A stretch of 64,000 nucleotides of DNA from Candidatus Fermentibacteraceae bacterium (GTDB lineage Bacteria; Fermentibacterota; Fermentibacteria; Fermentibacterales; JCC-6), in the NCBI GenBank assembly GCA_016744855.1, contig JADGDO010000011.1:1-64000 (forward strand). Direction: 5' to 3'. Position 1 is the first letter of the stretch, and every line of letters starts with the position of its first letter. Shown one piece after another: positions 44,494 to 53,599 of this stretch. The translations under genes and the position numbers were made by a program. The notes under the pieces were generated by a model, which saw only the letters and a list, made by a program, of their open reading frames with translations, was not told the origin of the DNA and did no database searches.

Positions 44494-45417
44494 TTACTTT
44501 TGCCTTCCCTGGTATGCTGCAACAACTCCACTGAGAACGAGGCTGCATAACTTGCTCTCTGCACTGTCGGCACGACTGGTGAGAACAACAGGGTTTGTAG
44601 CTCCCATTACAACGGCACCAAGCTCTGAATTGGCAAGGAAGATAAGACCCTTGTAAAGCACATTGGCTGCTTCGATATCGGGCATAAGAACAACATCGAC
44701 ATCTCCTGCAACTTTGCTTTCAATTTTTTTGATCTTTACAGCAACTGGCGATACGGCAAGGTCGAGGGCCAGAGGACCGTCAAAGAGAATGTCTCCGAAA
44801 TCACCTGCATCAGCCATTTTCTGAACCTCTGCTGCTTCCATCGTGCAGGGCATCTTCTCGTATGGAACTTCTTTTGCACAGATGTAGCTGCACTTGGGAA
44901 CCTCTACACCCAGAGCCTTAGCAACTATAATGGCGTTCTTCAGAATTTCTTTTTTCTGCTCCAGATTAGGCGCTATGTTCATTGCTGCATCGGTAACAAC
45001 AAGAAGCTTGTGGTATGCAGGCACATCAAATGCTGCCACGTGGCTTAGAAGACCACCACCGCGCAGGCCACACTCTTTGTCCAGAACTGCTTTAAGGAAT
45101 GTGCTTGTTGCAACAAGTCCCTTCATAAGCACCTGAGCTTCTCCACTGCGAACAAGAGCAACACCCTTGGCAGCACTCTCTTTGTCATCGGAAGCGTCTA
45201 CAATTTTTACATTAGTGATGTCAAAATCGGCCTCTGCTGCTGCCTTGCGAATGCCGTCTTCCGGTCCTACAAGAATACAGTCAACCATTCCGCCATCTAC
45301 AGCTTCTTTGACCGCAGAAAGGGTCTCTACTTCATCTGCACGAACAACCGACACGACGCTTGAAGGTAAATCTTTTGCGTACTTCTTCAGCTGTTCAAGA
45401 CTACGAATCTGCTCCAT
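44494..45417 (-). CDS. ptb: phosphate butyryltransferase
   Basis: A 307-residue protein. The ATG at 45417 was preferred to that at 45435 because the AAGGAG site lies between them. It has the phosphotransacylase fold: AQVLMKGLVATSTFLKAVL, RGGGLLSHVAAFDVPAYHKL, VVTDAAMNIAPNLEQK, and the C-terminal ANSELGAVVMGATNPVVLTSRAD. It exchanges the CoA of butyryl- or branched acyl-CoA for phosphate. It pairs with butyrate kinase at 61184. It is the first gene of the minus-strand nine-gene operon and is divergent from lat. Confidence 0.9.
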   Translation of the reverse strand: MEQIRSLEQLKKYAKDLPSSVVSVVRADEVETLSAVKEAVDGGMVDCILVGPEDGIRKAAAEADFDITNVKIVDASDDKESAAKGVALVRSGEAQVLMKGLVATSTFLKAVLDKECGLRGGGLLSHVAAFDVPAYHKLLVVTDAAMNIAPNLEQKKEILKNAIIVAKALGVEVPKCSYICAKEVPYEKMPCTMEAAEVQKMADAGDFGDILFDGPLALDLAVSPVAVKIKKIESKVAGDVDVVLMPDIEAANVLYKGLIFLANSELGAVVMGATNPVVLTSRADSAESKLCSLVLSGVVAAYQGRQK

Positions 45418-45483
45418 GATGCTCCTTAATTTCAAATTTCACTACAGTCCTATAATAAACATACAGTAATACATAAGAAGACG

Positions 45484-45501
45484 TTTCCGCCCGAGCGGAA
45501 A
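45484..45501. other. perfect hairpin in the ptb-lat divergent spacer
   Basis: TTTCCGC-CCGA-GCGGAAA: a 7-bp stem with a four-base loop. It has no T-run on either side, so it does not look like a terminator. It may lie in the 5' leader of ptb or upstream of lat. No function is assigned. The rest of the spacer (45418-45628) contains a TTGACA (45542) for the plus strand without a good -10. Confidence 0.35.
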
Positions 45502-45628
45502 TATAGGAAAAGCCCATTTCTGATGCCACAAGAGTGGTGAGTTGACAAATGCTTCTGCTGCATTCAGATTTGACACATCAATCTCAAACAGAGATGCGAT
45601 CACTCCTAAACCCACAGGGAGGCCCCAT

Positions 45629-46951
45629 ATGAGGCACATACCAGCTACAGAGGTAAAAAACACTATCGGTAAGCACATGCTTGCTGACGGATATGACATG
45701 GCTCTCGATCTTAGAAAGAGCCAGGGTCGCTACATTCATGATGCCGCGAGCGGAAAAGACTATCTTGATCTTTTCAGTTTCTTTGCAAGTGCCCCTCTAG
45801 GGTTTAATCATCCTTCCATGACCACTCCCGAATTTAAAAATTACATGGGTGAGGTCGCTCTCAACAAACCATCAAACAGTGATTTCTACACAGAGGAAAT
45901 GGCTATTTTCGTCGATACTTTCGGCACTACAGTTATCCCGGATAGCCACCCCTACCTTTTCTTTGTATCCGGTGGTGCTCTTGCCGTAGAGAACGCTCTT
46001 AAAACAGCTTTTGACTGGAAAGTACGCAAGAATATCGAAGCAGGACGCGGTGACAAACTGGGCTCACAAGTTATTCATTACAAAAAAGCATTCCACGGAA
46101 GAACCGGATATACACTCAGCCTGACCAACACTGCTGACCCTCGCAAGTACATGTATTTCCCGCTGTTCGACTGGCCTAGAGTTGATCCGCCAGCCATGAT
46201 CTTCCCTATTGAGGAAAACCTGGCAGCTGTTGAGGAAGCCGAAAAGGCAAGCCTTGCGCAGATCGATGCGGCAATAAAAGAACACGGTCACGACATTGCG
46301 TGCCTTCTTATTGAGCCGATTCAGGGTGAGGGTGGAGACAATCACTTCCGTAGAGAGTACCTTCAGGCACTCCGCGACAGAGCAGATAAGCACGAATTCC
46401 TTCTTATCTTTGACGAGGTTCAGAGTGGAATGGGAATGACAGGCGAATGGTGGGCATGGCAGGCTGTCGGCGTTGCTCCAGATGTATTCTGTTTCGGTAA
46501 AAAGGCTCAGGTCTGCGGTATAGCTTCCAGCAGAAGAGTCGACGAGGTAAAGAACAATGTCTTCCATGAATCCAGCCGAATCAATTCAACATGGGGTGGA
46601 AACCTTGTAGACATGGTAAGATGCACCAAGTACCTGGAAATCATGGTCGAAGAAAACATTCTGGAAAACGTCAGAGCTCGACATGACCAGGTTATTGAAG
46701 GACTAGAGGCTCTTGCAGCCAAGTTCCCTGGTCGTCTTTCTAATATCAGAGGCCGTGGACTCATGATAGCATTTGATATGGAAAGTACAGAAATCCGTAA
46801 CGATCTTCTTGGCAAAATCTTCAACAACGGAGCCATCATACTTCCTTGTGGACATGTAACAGTAAGGTTCCGTCCACCGATGAATATCACGGCTGAAGAA
46901 GTTGAAAAAGCAATGGCAATCATCGAGAAATCGCTGACTGAACTTTTCTAG
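45629..46951 (+). CDS. lat: L-lysine 6-transaminase
   Basis: A 440-residue PLP enzyme of the class III aminotransferase family. The start at 45629 (MRHIPATEVKNTIGKHMLAD) has CAGGGAGG 6 bases upstream and fits the family length; a longer frame starts at 45542. Characteristic Lat sequences: YLDLFSFFASAPLGFNHP, SGGALAVENALKTAFDW, YKKAFHGRTGYTLSLTNT, IFDEVQSGMGMTGEWWAW, and the PLP Lys in FGKKAQVCG. It transfers the epsilon-amino group of lysine to 2-oxoglutarate, giving a semialdehyde that cyclises to piperideine-6-carboxylate. A good terminator follows. Confidence 0.9.
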   Translation: MRHIPATEVKNTIGKHMLADGYDMALDLRKSQGRYIHDAASGKDYLDLFSFFASAPLGFNHPSMTTPEFKNYMGEVALNKPSNSDFYTEEMAIFVDTFGTTVIPDSHPYLFFVSGGALAVENALKTAFDWKVRKNIEAGRGDKLGSQVIHYKKAFHGRTGYTLSLTNTADPRKYMYFPLFDWPRVDPPAMIFPIEENLAAVEEAEKASLAQIDAAIKEHGHDIACLLIEPIQGEGGDNHFRREYLQALRDRADKHEFLLIFDEVQSGMGMTGEWWAWQAVGVAPDVFCFGKKAQVCGIASSRRVDEVKNNVFHESSRINSTWGGNLVDMVRCTKYLEIMVEENILENVRARHDQVIEGLEALAAKFPGRLSNIRGRGLMIAFDMESTEIRNDLLGKIFNNGAIILPCGHVTVRFRPPMNITAEEVEKAMAIIEKSLTELF

Positions 46952-46964
46952 AACGACGCGAAAG

Positions 46965-46997
46965 AAAGGCCGTCTGCTACTGCAGGCGGCCTTTTCT
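46965..46997. terminator. terminator hairpin after lat, overlapping the kinase 3' end
   Basis: AAAGGCCGTCTGC paired with GCAGGCGGCCTTT (one G-T pair), with a short loop and a TTTTCT tail. It covers the stop codon of the convergent kinase gene (46977-46979). Confidence 0.85.
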
Positions 46998-48914
46998 ACA
47001 GCTATCGTGAATCGCCTGTTTAACGGTAGAAGATATCTCATCAATTGAACATGGCTTGTGCAGAACTCCTGCAATATCTTTGCCGGTGAATTTTCTCATT
47101 ATTCGGTCTCTTGAAAATCCGCTGGAGATAATGATGGGCAGATCAGGAGCAAGCTCTGTTATTCTATCATAGGCTTCAATACCATCCATAACAGGCATGG
47201 TCAAATCGAGAATCACACAGTTTAACCCATGTGGCTTCTCCTTAAAAAACTCGAGAGCTTCTCTGCCATTACAGGCGTAAACGGTAGAGTAGCCTGCTTT
47301 CTCCAGCATTTTTCCTGTCACCTCTCTTACTGCGTCCTCATCGTCCACAACAAGGATACAGCCCGTTCCATCAGAGTCGGAGACAGTCTGAGATTCCTCT
47401 ATAGTCTCTGCTTCATCACAGACAGGAAAGTAAATACTGATAGTCGAGCCATGCCCGGGTTCTGACTTAATTCTAACAGCCCCAAGGTGAGATCTTACAA
47501 TCCCGAGAACAGCAGCCAGACCAAGCCCACGTCCGGTGAATTTCGTGGTGAAAAAAGGATCAAATATTCTCTCAATGGTTTCCATAGACATGCCTGAACC
47601 GGAGTCGGTAACAGTCAAAAGAGCGTAATCTCCTTCAGGTAGATTGTCGTCAAGATAGGTATCAGACAAAAATTCCTTTGTGCAGTAGCTGGTTGATGTT
47701 GAAATGGTAACAACTCCTGTGTGCTCCTCAAGGGCTTCAGAAGCATTGGTAAGAAGGTTCATAGCAATCTGTCTTACCTGCGTGGGATCTGCATGAATGG
47801 AGGGTAAGTCATTGGAAAGATGATACTCCAGTTTCGTTTTCCTCGAAACAGTAACCTCCAGCATATGGGTAGTTTCCCGAATAATCTGATTCATATTGAC
47901 AGGCAACCGGTGTGACTCTCTTCTACCGGAGTAATCCAGCATCTGCCCGGCCAGCTCGGTGGCTCTTCGTGATGCTCCTATGATGTCCTGGAGAAGTACG
48001 TTTAAATTCTCGTTATCTTTTACTTCCCGAATTGCAAGATCTGCACTGCCCAGTACTGTCATCAGTATGTTATTGAAGTCGTGCGCAATTCCCCCGGCCA
48101 TCACACCCAGACTTTCCAGTTTCTGGGTTATCTTGATCTGCTCTTCGAGTTTCCTACTGCGGGAATCCGCTTCCTTGGCCATTGTGATATCCCTCAAGTG
48201 CTCAATTACCTTAACAAGCTTACCTGACTTATCAAGAATGGGGTACGCCCGCACCTCCAGCCAGACACCCCAATCCGACATATACTTCTCTATTCTGGCA
48301 GGCTTAAGGGTCTTGTAAACAGTGGATGTAGCACATTTTGCACAGGGAACGGTGCGACCGATGAACTCATAGCATTTTTTACCATCAATATCGTCGGGAG
48401 TAATACCGAGCATTGCATATCCGGCCGCATTGTATCTAATCATCGTGTGATCCGGATCCTGAATTCCTATAACATCGGGGATTGCATTCAGCACGCTGCT
48501 AAGCATATGATGCGCGCGGTCATCTTCTTCAATTTGTTGCACAGCAAACGGGATGTCACTAAATGTACCAACCAGAGCTTCAGGAAAACCATTAGCATCA
48601 GTAACAAGGGTGTTCCGCATATATGCGGTGAAAACAGATCCGTTCCTGTGCAGATGAAGTATCTCACCGGAAAATGAGCCGGTTTTAAGGACTTGTTTGT
48701 TTGCTTCGAGGACTGAAGTCATATGCTCCGGAAGATGCAAAAACGAATGGTTGAGCCCTGTTAGTTCTTCATTTGTGTAGCCATGCATTTCTGCAAATGC
48801 ATTATTAAGATGCAGGATATTGCCTTCGGTATCGAAAATTGCAATGCCTTCTTCTGTTTGATCGAAAGCAGCAAGGATTAGCTTGATAGTGGCATCGTCA
48901 GGATTGTTACCCAA
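46977..48914 (-). CDS. hybrid histidine kinase with two PAS domains
   Basis: About 645 residues, PAS-PAS-HisKA-HATPase-REC. There is no transmembrane segment. PAS1 (FDTEGNILHLNNAFAEMHGY) and PAS2 (IPDVIGIQDPDHTMIRYNAAG) are followed by GGIAHDFNN (phospho-His), NASEALEE, DSGSGM, GRGLGLAAV, and a receiver with VVDDED, Asp in VILDLTMP, and Lys in LHKPC. PAS2 contains CAKCATS, a pair of Cys that could bind a cofactor or respond to redox (speculation). The start at TTG 48914 was preferred: AAAGAAAGG lies 6 bases upstream, and a candidate -10 box overlaps the ATG at 48956. Confidence 0.85.
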   Translation of the reverse strand: MGNNPDDATIKLILAAFDQTEEGIAIFDTEGNILHLNNAFAEMHGYTNEELTGLNHSFLHLPEHMTSVLEANKQVLKTGSFSGEILHLHRNGSVFTAYMRNTLVTDANGFPEALVGTFSDIPFAVQQIEEDDRAHHMLSSVLNAIPDVIGIQDPDHTMIRYNAAGYAMLGITPDDIDGKKCYEFIGRTVPCAKCATSTVYKTLKPARIEKYMSDWGVWLEVRAYPILDKSGKLVKVIEHLRDITMAKEADSRSRKLEEQIKITQKLESLGVMAGGIAHDFNNILMTVLGSADLAIREVKDNENLNVLLQDIIGASRRATELAGQMLDYSGRRESHRLPVNMNQIIRETTHMLEVTVSRKTKLEYHLSNDLPSIHADPTQVRQIAMNLLTNASEALEEHTGVVTISTSTSYCTKEFLSDTYLDDNLPEGDYALLTVTDSGSGMSMETIERIFDPFFTTKFTGRGLGLAAVLGIVRSHLGAVRIKSEPGHGSTISIYFPVCDEAETIEESQTVSDSDGTGCILVVDDEDAVREVTGKMLEKAGYSTVYACNGREALEFFKEKPHGLNCVILDLTMPVMDGIEAYDRITELAPDLPIIISSGFSRDRIMRKFTGKDIAGVLHKPCSIDEISSTVKQAIHDSCRKGRLQ

Positions 48915-48954
48915 TTTCAACCTTTCTTTATCATACAAGGTGATCCTGATGAGC

Positions 48955-48981
48955 ATACTATAGAAATTTATACCGTGTCAA
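48955..48981 (-). promoter_or_regulatory. candidate promoter of the hybrid kinase
   Basis: On the minus strand TTGACA (48976-48981), a 15-base spacer, then TAGTAT (48955-48960). Spacing is short, but the perfect -35 is notable. It overlaps the ATG at 48956, which argues for the downstream TTG start. Confidence 0.4.
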
Positions 48982-48991
48982 TAGGTGCAGG

Positions 48992-49024
48992 AAGGCCGCG
49001 GGATTGCTCCCGCGGCCTTTTTTA
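48992..49024. terminator. terminator hairpin, copy 1 of an identical pair
   Basis: A perfect 9-bp stem GGCCGCGGG/CCCGCGGCC with loop ATTGCT. The T-run (T7) is on the plus side. On the minus side only a TT follows. It lies after the 3' end of the secreted gene (49037). A 30-base stretch is identical to that at 50546-50575. Confidence 0.8.
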
Positions 49025-49036
49025 TTTTCAGATAAT

Positions 49037-50479
49037 CTATCTGAGAAGAACCACTTTTTTTCCAGTAACAGCGTCACTGGTTGATGCTCTCACATAATAT
49101 GTTCCGGAAGGACAACCGGAGGAATTCCAGTAGATCTCGGGATTCTCCATATCAGAAGAGTGGACAACTCGGCCAGTATTGTCAAAAACTTCTAAAAGGC
49201 AGTTTTCAGGAACATCGCTTAAAGAGACATGTAGCAAATCCATGAATGGATTAGGCCAGACATCAAGATCCAGAGGGCCTTCAATGTGAAGCTCTTCGCT
49301 AATTGATGTAACTACATCCCTTTGAATAAACACAAAATCCGGGTAATTCGAGTCCAATGGAAGCCACACAATCCAATACCCATCCTCAACACTGCAGACT
49401 GCCAGATTTTCTTCCTCCACATATCCTACGTTTGATGCTGCAACATGAGCATATCCATTCCATTCATCTTCGTAATAACGACACATTATCCGGGTAACTG
49501 GGTCTCTCCACACGAGAAGAAGACCTTCGTCTGTTGGCCTGGCTGTCATTGCAGCGGCAAAACTAGGTATTGGTCCAGCTCCAGGGAAAAGATATTCCTC
49601 CACAGGTGAAACAGAAATTCCATCGTAAACTGTACAGTGTAAAACAGCGTCGATATCCCACCAGATCAGCATGATTTCTTCGCTGTTTGAACCAAGCGCT
49701 GTGATACCGGGATTCTGTCCTGTAGCAGAAGAAGAGTAAACAATGTCTTGAGAAAGGGAGAGAGAATCCTCATCAAGATTGTGAGTGTGAGCAAATATTT
49801 TGTAAGAACCCGGCGTTCCACCATAACCACTTTTGTATCTCATAGAGGCCATTAAGGGAAAACCGGAATAGTTCACCACAGGGGATTCAAATCTATAGTA
49901 GAGCACAGAGATTGGCTCATCAAGAGGGTAAGGATCGCTGAACTCCAGACAGGTACCCGGAGCGAGATATCCGGATGAATGAGAGTTGAATTCAAGGGTT
50001 CCCCAGAAAAAGGAACTTCCACTACTGTATATCTCGTACTGGTACAATCCAAGAAGACCGTTGCCTGAGCCTGTTGAGAAACGAAGAAGACCTGCAAGAT
50101 TGTGGTCCCCCCATCCCCATCCTGTGTAGTAAGAGTAATCAAGCTTGGATTCCAGCGCCATTCCATTATATGGACTGAAAGAGAAAAGAGAATCTCTATA
50201 CAAGTTCATTGAAGGCATGAAAATAAGATGATTATCACCAAGCTCATCTGCAGAAAGAGAGATGTTAACACGACCACGATCTTCGTAAGGTGAAAAACCG
50301 GCAGCAGGGAAAATAAGTTCGTTTTCTAATGTAGAACCGAAGTAACGGGCAAGATGAGATACATCATCATGATCAATCCATGTAACCCAGAGAAGGCCAG
50401 ACATATCAGTTGAAGGTACAATATCCAGGTTGCCCAAACACATTCCAAAAATAACAACAACCACTAAAGTACTACGCAC
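49037..50479 (-). CDS. secreted protein with type IX-like sorting domain
   Basis: A 480-residue protein starting at GTG, with AGGAGG 5-6 bases upstream. Signal peptide (MRSTLVVVVIFGMCLG). The N-terminal ~380 residues are rich in beta-strands and repeats such as EIMLIWWDIDAVLHCTVYDG and GLLLVWRDPVTRIMCRYYED, perhaps a propeller. The C-terminal ~85 residues (LDVWPNPFMDLLHVSL, LEVFDNTGRVVHS, GTYYVRASTSDAVTGKKVVL) are a FlgD/Por-secretion-tail-like domain, indicating export across the outer membrane. It is flanked by two identical hairpins and is probably surface-located. The role is not known. Confidence 0.78.
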   Translation of the reverse strand: MRSTLVVVVIFGMCLGNLDIVPSTDMSGLLWVTWIDHDDVSHLARYFGSTLENELIFPAAGFSPYEDRGRVNISLSADELGDNHLIFMPSMNLYRDSLFSFSPYNGMALESKLDYSYYTGWGWGDHNLAGLLRFSTGSGNGLLGLYQYEIYSSGSSFFWGTLEFNSHSSGYLAPGTCLEFSDPYPLDEPISVLYYRFESPVVNYSGFPLMASMRYKSGYGGTPGSYKIFAHTHNLDEDSLSLSQDIVYSSSATGQNPGITALGSNSEEIMLIWWDIDAVLHCTVYDGISVSPVEEYLFPGAGPIPSFAAAMTARPTDEGLLLVWRDPVTRIMCRYYEDEWNGYAHVAASNVGYVEEENLAVCSVEDGYWIVWLPLDSNYPDFVFIQRDVVTSISEELHIEGPLDLDVWPNPFMDLLHVSLSDVPENCLLEVFDNTGRVVHSSDMENPEIYWNSSGCPSGTYYVRASTSDAVTGKKVVLLR

Positions 50480-50545
50480 GTGCTCCTCCTTTTCTCTTGG
50501 GTAATTAAATTACTTCATCCCACGAATAGTGTCAATGAAACTAAA

Positions 50546-50577
50546 AAGGCCGCGGGATTGCTCCCGCGGCCTTTTCT
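50546..50577. terminator. terminator hairpin, copy 2 of an identical pair
   Basis: The same hairpin as at 48992 (30 of 30 bases identical): a 9-bp stem GGCCGCGGG/CCCGCGGCC. On the minus strand T5 follows, so it terminates the ornithine aminotransferase gene (ending at 50591). Confidence 0.85.
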
Positions 50578-50590
50578 ATTGTCTGTCAGT

Positions 50591-51817
50591 TTACTCGAAA
50601 GATGCAATAGATTTCTTAATTATAGCAACGCATTCCATCAGCTGCTCTTCTGTGATAACCAGAGGAGGAGCAAAACGGATAATGTCACCATGTGTGGGCT
50701 TTGCAAGAAGACCGTTCTCGGCCATCTTCAGGCAGACATCCCAGGCAACAATGTCGCCCTTTGGTTTGATGATAATGGCATTCAGAAGACCGCGACCTCT
50801 TACAACAGAAATCATATCGGAATCGATTGCTTCAAGCTCTTTTCTGAGGATTTCACCAAGATAGTTTGCCTTTTCTGCAAGTTTTTCATCACGAACAACC
50901 TCGAGAGCAGCGATTGCTACTTTAGCCCCTACAGGATTGCCACCGAAGGTTGATCCATGCTGGCCGGGTTTGATAAGAAGCATTATGTCGTCATTTGCAA
51001 AAACTGCGGAAACGGGATACATACCACCACTGATAGCTTTTCCAAGAATCAGGATGTCAGGTTTTACATCTTCATAATCGCAGGCAAGGAGCTTACCGGT
51101 TCTTGCGATACCCGTCTGAACCTCATCTGCAATGAAAAGAACGTTGTTCTTCTTGCAGAGTTCTGAAGCACCCTTTAGGTAACCCTCACTTGGAACGTAT
51201 ACACCGGCTTCTCCCTGGATAGGTTCTACAAGGAAACCTGCAACGGTGGGGTCTTCGAGAGCCTTTTCGAGGGCATCAAGATCGTTGTATGGAATTCTGA
51301 TAAAGCCTGGAGTGAAAGGACCGTATTCAGAGTATGCATCAGGATCATTTGAGAATGAAACTATTGTGGTAGTTCTTCCGTGGAAGTTGTTCTCGCAGAC
51401 GATGATTTTAGCCTGATCTTTTTCTATGCCCTTGGCAAGGTATGCCCATTTACGGCAGAGCTTGATTGCTGTTTCAACAGCTTCAGCTCCGGTATTCATA
51501 GGAAGAACCTTGTCAAAACCGAAGTATTCGGTTACAAATTTCTCGAACTCACCGAGTACATCATTATGGAATGCACGACTGGTGAGAGCAAGAGTTCCTG
51601 CCTGATCAACCATTGCCTTCAAGATTACAGGATGACAGTGACCCTGGTTCACAGCTGAGTATGCAGAAAGAAAGTCAAAGTATTTCTTTCCCTCAACATC
51701 CCAGACGTGAACACCCTCTCCTCTTGCCAGTACTACAGGAAGCGGGTGATAGTTGTGGGCACCGTATTTGTGCTCTAGTGCGATAGCTTTCTCAGAAGTC
51801 ATCTTCTCTGTGCTCAT
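50591..51817 (-). CDS. rocD: ornithine aminotransferase
   Basis: A 408-residue class III PLP aminotransferase. [39 protein letters not shown], and PLP Lys in [17 protein letters not shown] match RocD/OAT. It transfers the delta-amino group of ornithine to 2-oxoglutarate, giving glutamate semialdehyde. AAGGA lies 7 bases before ATG. Acetylornithine or other omega-amino substrates cannot be excluded. The spacer to the next gene (51818-51963) has no clear element. Confidence 0.88.
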   Translation of the reverse strand: MSTEKMTSEKAIALEHKYGAHNYHPLPVVLARGEGVHVWDVEGKKYFDFLSAYSAVNQGHCHPVILKAMVDQAGTLALTSRAFHNDVLGEFEKFVTEYFGFDKVLPMNTGAEAVETAIKLCRKWAYLAKGIEKDQAKIIVCENNFHGRTTTIVSFSNDPDAYSEYGPFTPGFIRIPYNDLDALEKALEDPTVAGFLVEPIQGEAGVYVPSEGYLKGASELCKKNNVLFIADEVQTGIARTGKLLACDYEDVKPDILILGKAISGGMYPVSAVFANDDIMLLIKPGQHGSTFGGNPVGAKVAIAALEVVRDEKLAEKANYLGEILRKELEAIDSDMISVVRGRGLLNAIIIKPKGDIVAWDVCLKMAENGLLAKPTHGDIIRFAPPLVITEEQLMECVAIIKKSIASFE

Positions 51818-51963
51818 GGTTTCGTCCTTCTTTTGTCGGGTTCACCGTCAACACCGAGGAGGACCGCCAACACTCCAGCGTTAGCCTGACGGGAAGTATC
51901 TTCCGGGTTACAGAAAATTCTTAAGCGGTCTGATGTAAAATACGATGGCTGGAATATATACTC

Positions 51964-52503
51964 TTAAATCCTATGTGCCAGAGTATCTTTCGGAAGAGAA
52001 GAACGAATTCTTCCTGTAAAGACGAAAAGAGCCAAAATCAAGCCACCCATTGTTCCGGCGGTGTAGCTGGCAGTGTGCATCCATAGGGCTGCAATGTACG
52101 AAGAGTGTCCGCTGGCGGGAACAAGAGAAGAAAGAGGTTCGTAAAGGGCAAGAGTTCCATTGTTCGCCAGCTTGTAACCGAAAATACCAGCCGTTGCAGA
52201 GGCAATTCCAGCAATCACGAAAAGAATTAGAAGTGGTTTAAGAAATGAACGGGCATCTCTTTTCGGCCACTTTCCAGCTCTTCCGACGATAGACAGCAGA
52301 ACCCCCATAGCAAAACCAACCCACCAGTTGGGATGAATACCCCAGGCAATTCCCATGAGAGTGGGAGAGGTGGATCTGATAAGTGCCTTATGGCCTATGG
52401 TAAAGTACTCTAGATTAACTCGGACAGAAAACTGATTGTGCAGAATACCGAAAAGCATGGAAGCTGCCATACACAAAAGAATTATCAACGCTGTTTGTTT
52501 CAT
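51964..52503 (-). CDS. conserved four-helix membrane protein
   Basis: A 179-residue protein; ATG at 52503 has AGGG 5 bases upstream. Four hydrophobic helices. It has sequence features (RVNLEYFTIGHKALI, SPTLMGIAWGIHPNWWVGF, GFAMGVLLSIVGR) of a conserved but unnamed family of bacterial membrane proteins. It is the last gene of the stress operon, 7 bases after the DUF2400-like gene. The function is unknown. Confidence 0.7.
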   Translation of the reverse strand: MKQTALIILLCMAASMLFGILHNQFSVRVNLEYFTIGHKALIRSTSPTLMGIAWGIHPNWWVGFAMGVLLSIVGRAGKWPKRDARSFLKPLLILFVIAGIASATAGIFGYKLANNGTLALYEPLSSLVPASGHSSYIAALWMHTASYTAGTMGGLILALFVFTGRIRSSLPKDTLAHRI

Positions 52504-52510
52504 CTTTACC

Positions 52511-53305
52511 CTACTTAAGCAGTTCTCTGAAGAGTTCACATTCTGTTAAACGCTGAATCCCATATCTTGTGAGTGCAAAGTCATACTTCACAGGATCACC
52601 CGAAGATACCACTTTAAAACCAGCAGTGATCTCACTGGCAGTTTTCCCGTCTGCAGCCTTTCGCTGGGTGAAACCGAGTTTTATCCCTATTCTATGCATG
52701 TGAACATCTACAGGAACAATCAATTCAGAGGGAGAAATCAATTTCCAGCCACCGGGATCAACATTATCTTCCCTTATCATCCATCTCATAAAGAGGTGAA
52801 GCCTTTTACAAGCACTTCCTTTAGAGCTTCTGGGGATCAGATGTGATGCTGTGCATCCCATTCTGGAAGTAATTTCAGCCGAAAACTTATCGATAGCATC
52901 TGTATAAGCATGTTTTTTCAAAAGGTATCCTAGAAAATTTTCAATACTTCCATATTGTTTTTGAATAGAAGAAACTGCTCCGAGAAAGGAGGTCATTTCT
53001 TTACCGGATGTAAACCTGTGCTTGAAATCGGCTAGATGGTAATCAACTTCAGCAGCTTCAGTACATTTAAGATATTCAGAAGGCTCGGCTCCAAGAAAAC
53101 CGAGTACAGTCTCAGTGCTTTTCAGGATCATGCTGACTCGGCCGTAAGCAAGTCCAGAAGCTACCAGACCTGCAATTTCCCTGTCCTTTACATCAGGGTA
53201 GCGGTAAAGAAACTCAAGAGGATCAGGGTGAACAAATTCTCGTTTGTTATAGAAGGAGTAGAGTTCCTCCAGTTGAATTTTCAGCCTGGAGGAACCCTTA
53301 GGCAT
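52511..53305 (-). CDS. TIGR02757/DUF2400-like protein
   Basis: A 264-residue protein. Segments VHPDPLEFLYRYPDVKDREIAGLVASGLAYGRV, FMRWMIREDNVDPGGW, VDVHMHRIGIKLGFTQRK, YDFALTRYGI match the TIGR02757 family of unknown function. The family shows similarity to helix-hairpin-helix DNA glycosylase-like folds (recollection, not verified). It begins directly after the 88-residue gene (adjacent) and ends 7 bases before the membrane gene. Confidence 0.85.
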   Translation of the reverse strand: MPKGSSRLKIQLEELYSFYNKREFVHPDPLEFLYRYPDVKDREIAGLVASGLAYGRVSMILKSTETVLGFLGAEPSEYLKCTEAAEVDYHLADFKHRFTSGKEMTSFLGAVSSIQKQYGSIENFLGYLLKKHAYTDAIDKFSAEITSRMGCTASHLIPRSSKGSACKRLHLFMRWMIREDNVDPGGWKLISPSELIVPVDVHMHRIGIKLGFTQRKAADGKTASEITAGFKVVSSGDPVKYDFALTRYGIQRLTECELFRELLK

Positions 53306-53572
53306 TTACTTATCTTCCAGTTCGAGATCCAGCTTGCGCGCAGAAACACCGTCGAAAAGATTCAGCTTTCTTTCAAGTTCGATCAGTTTTTCCTGTTCAC
53401 CGACAAGATCAAGGAAAAGAAGACCATTTTCTGTACAGTTTTCCTGTACGCCTTCGTGTATCCCTAATCTTGTTTTAATCAAGCATCCCCAACCCGTCAG
53501 AACAGATTGAACTTTTGAAGCGGCATCATTTCGGTGGCTTATAAGAACCACCATGACAGTTTTCTTAATCAC
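53306..53572 (-). CDS. small ACT-like protein of TM1266 type
   Basis: An 88-residue protein. It begins VMVVLISHRNDAASKVQSVL, with GLIKTR-type motif (here CLIKTRLGIHEG), and ends in LDLVGEQEKLIELERKLNLF, GVSARKL. This looks like the small ACT/ferredoxin-like-fold domain of TM1266, first annotated as a regulator of iron-only hydrogenase systems. A regulator role is inference. It lies 28 bases downstream of hrb and directly upstream of the DUF2400-like gene. Confidence 0.6.
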   Translation of the reverse strand: MIKKTVMVVLISHRNDAASKVQSVLTGWGCLIKTRLGIHEGVQENCTENGLLFLDLVGEQEKLIELERKLNLFDGVSARKLDLELEDK

Positions 53573-53599
53573 ATTCCCTCCTCGTATTGAAAGAGACTG

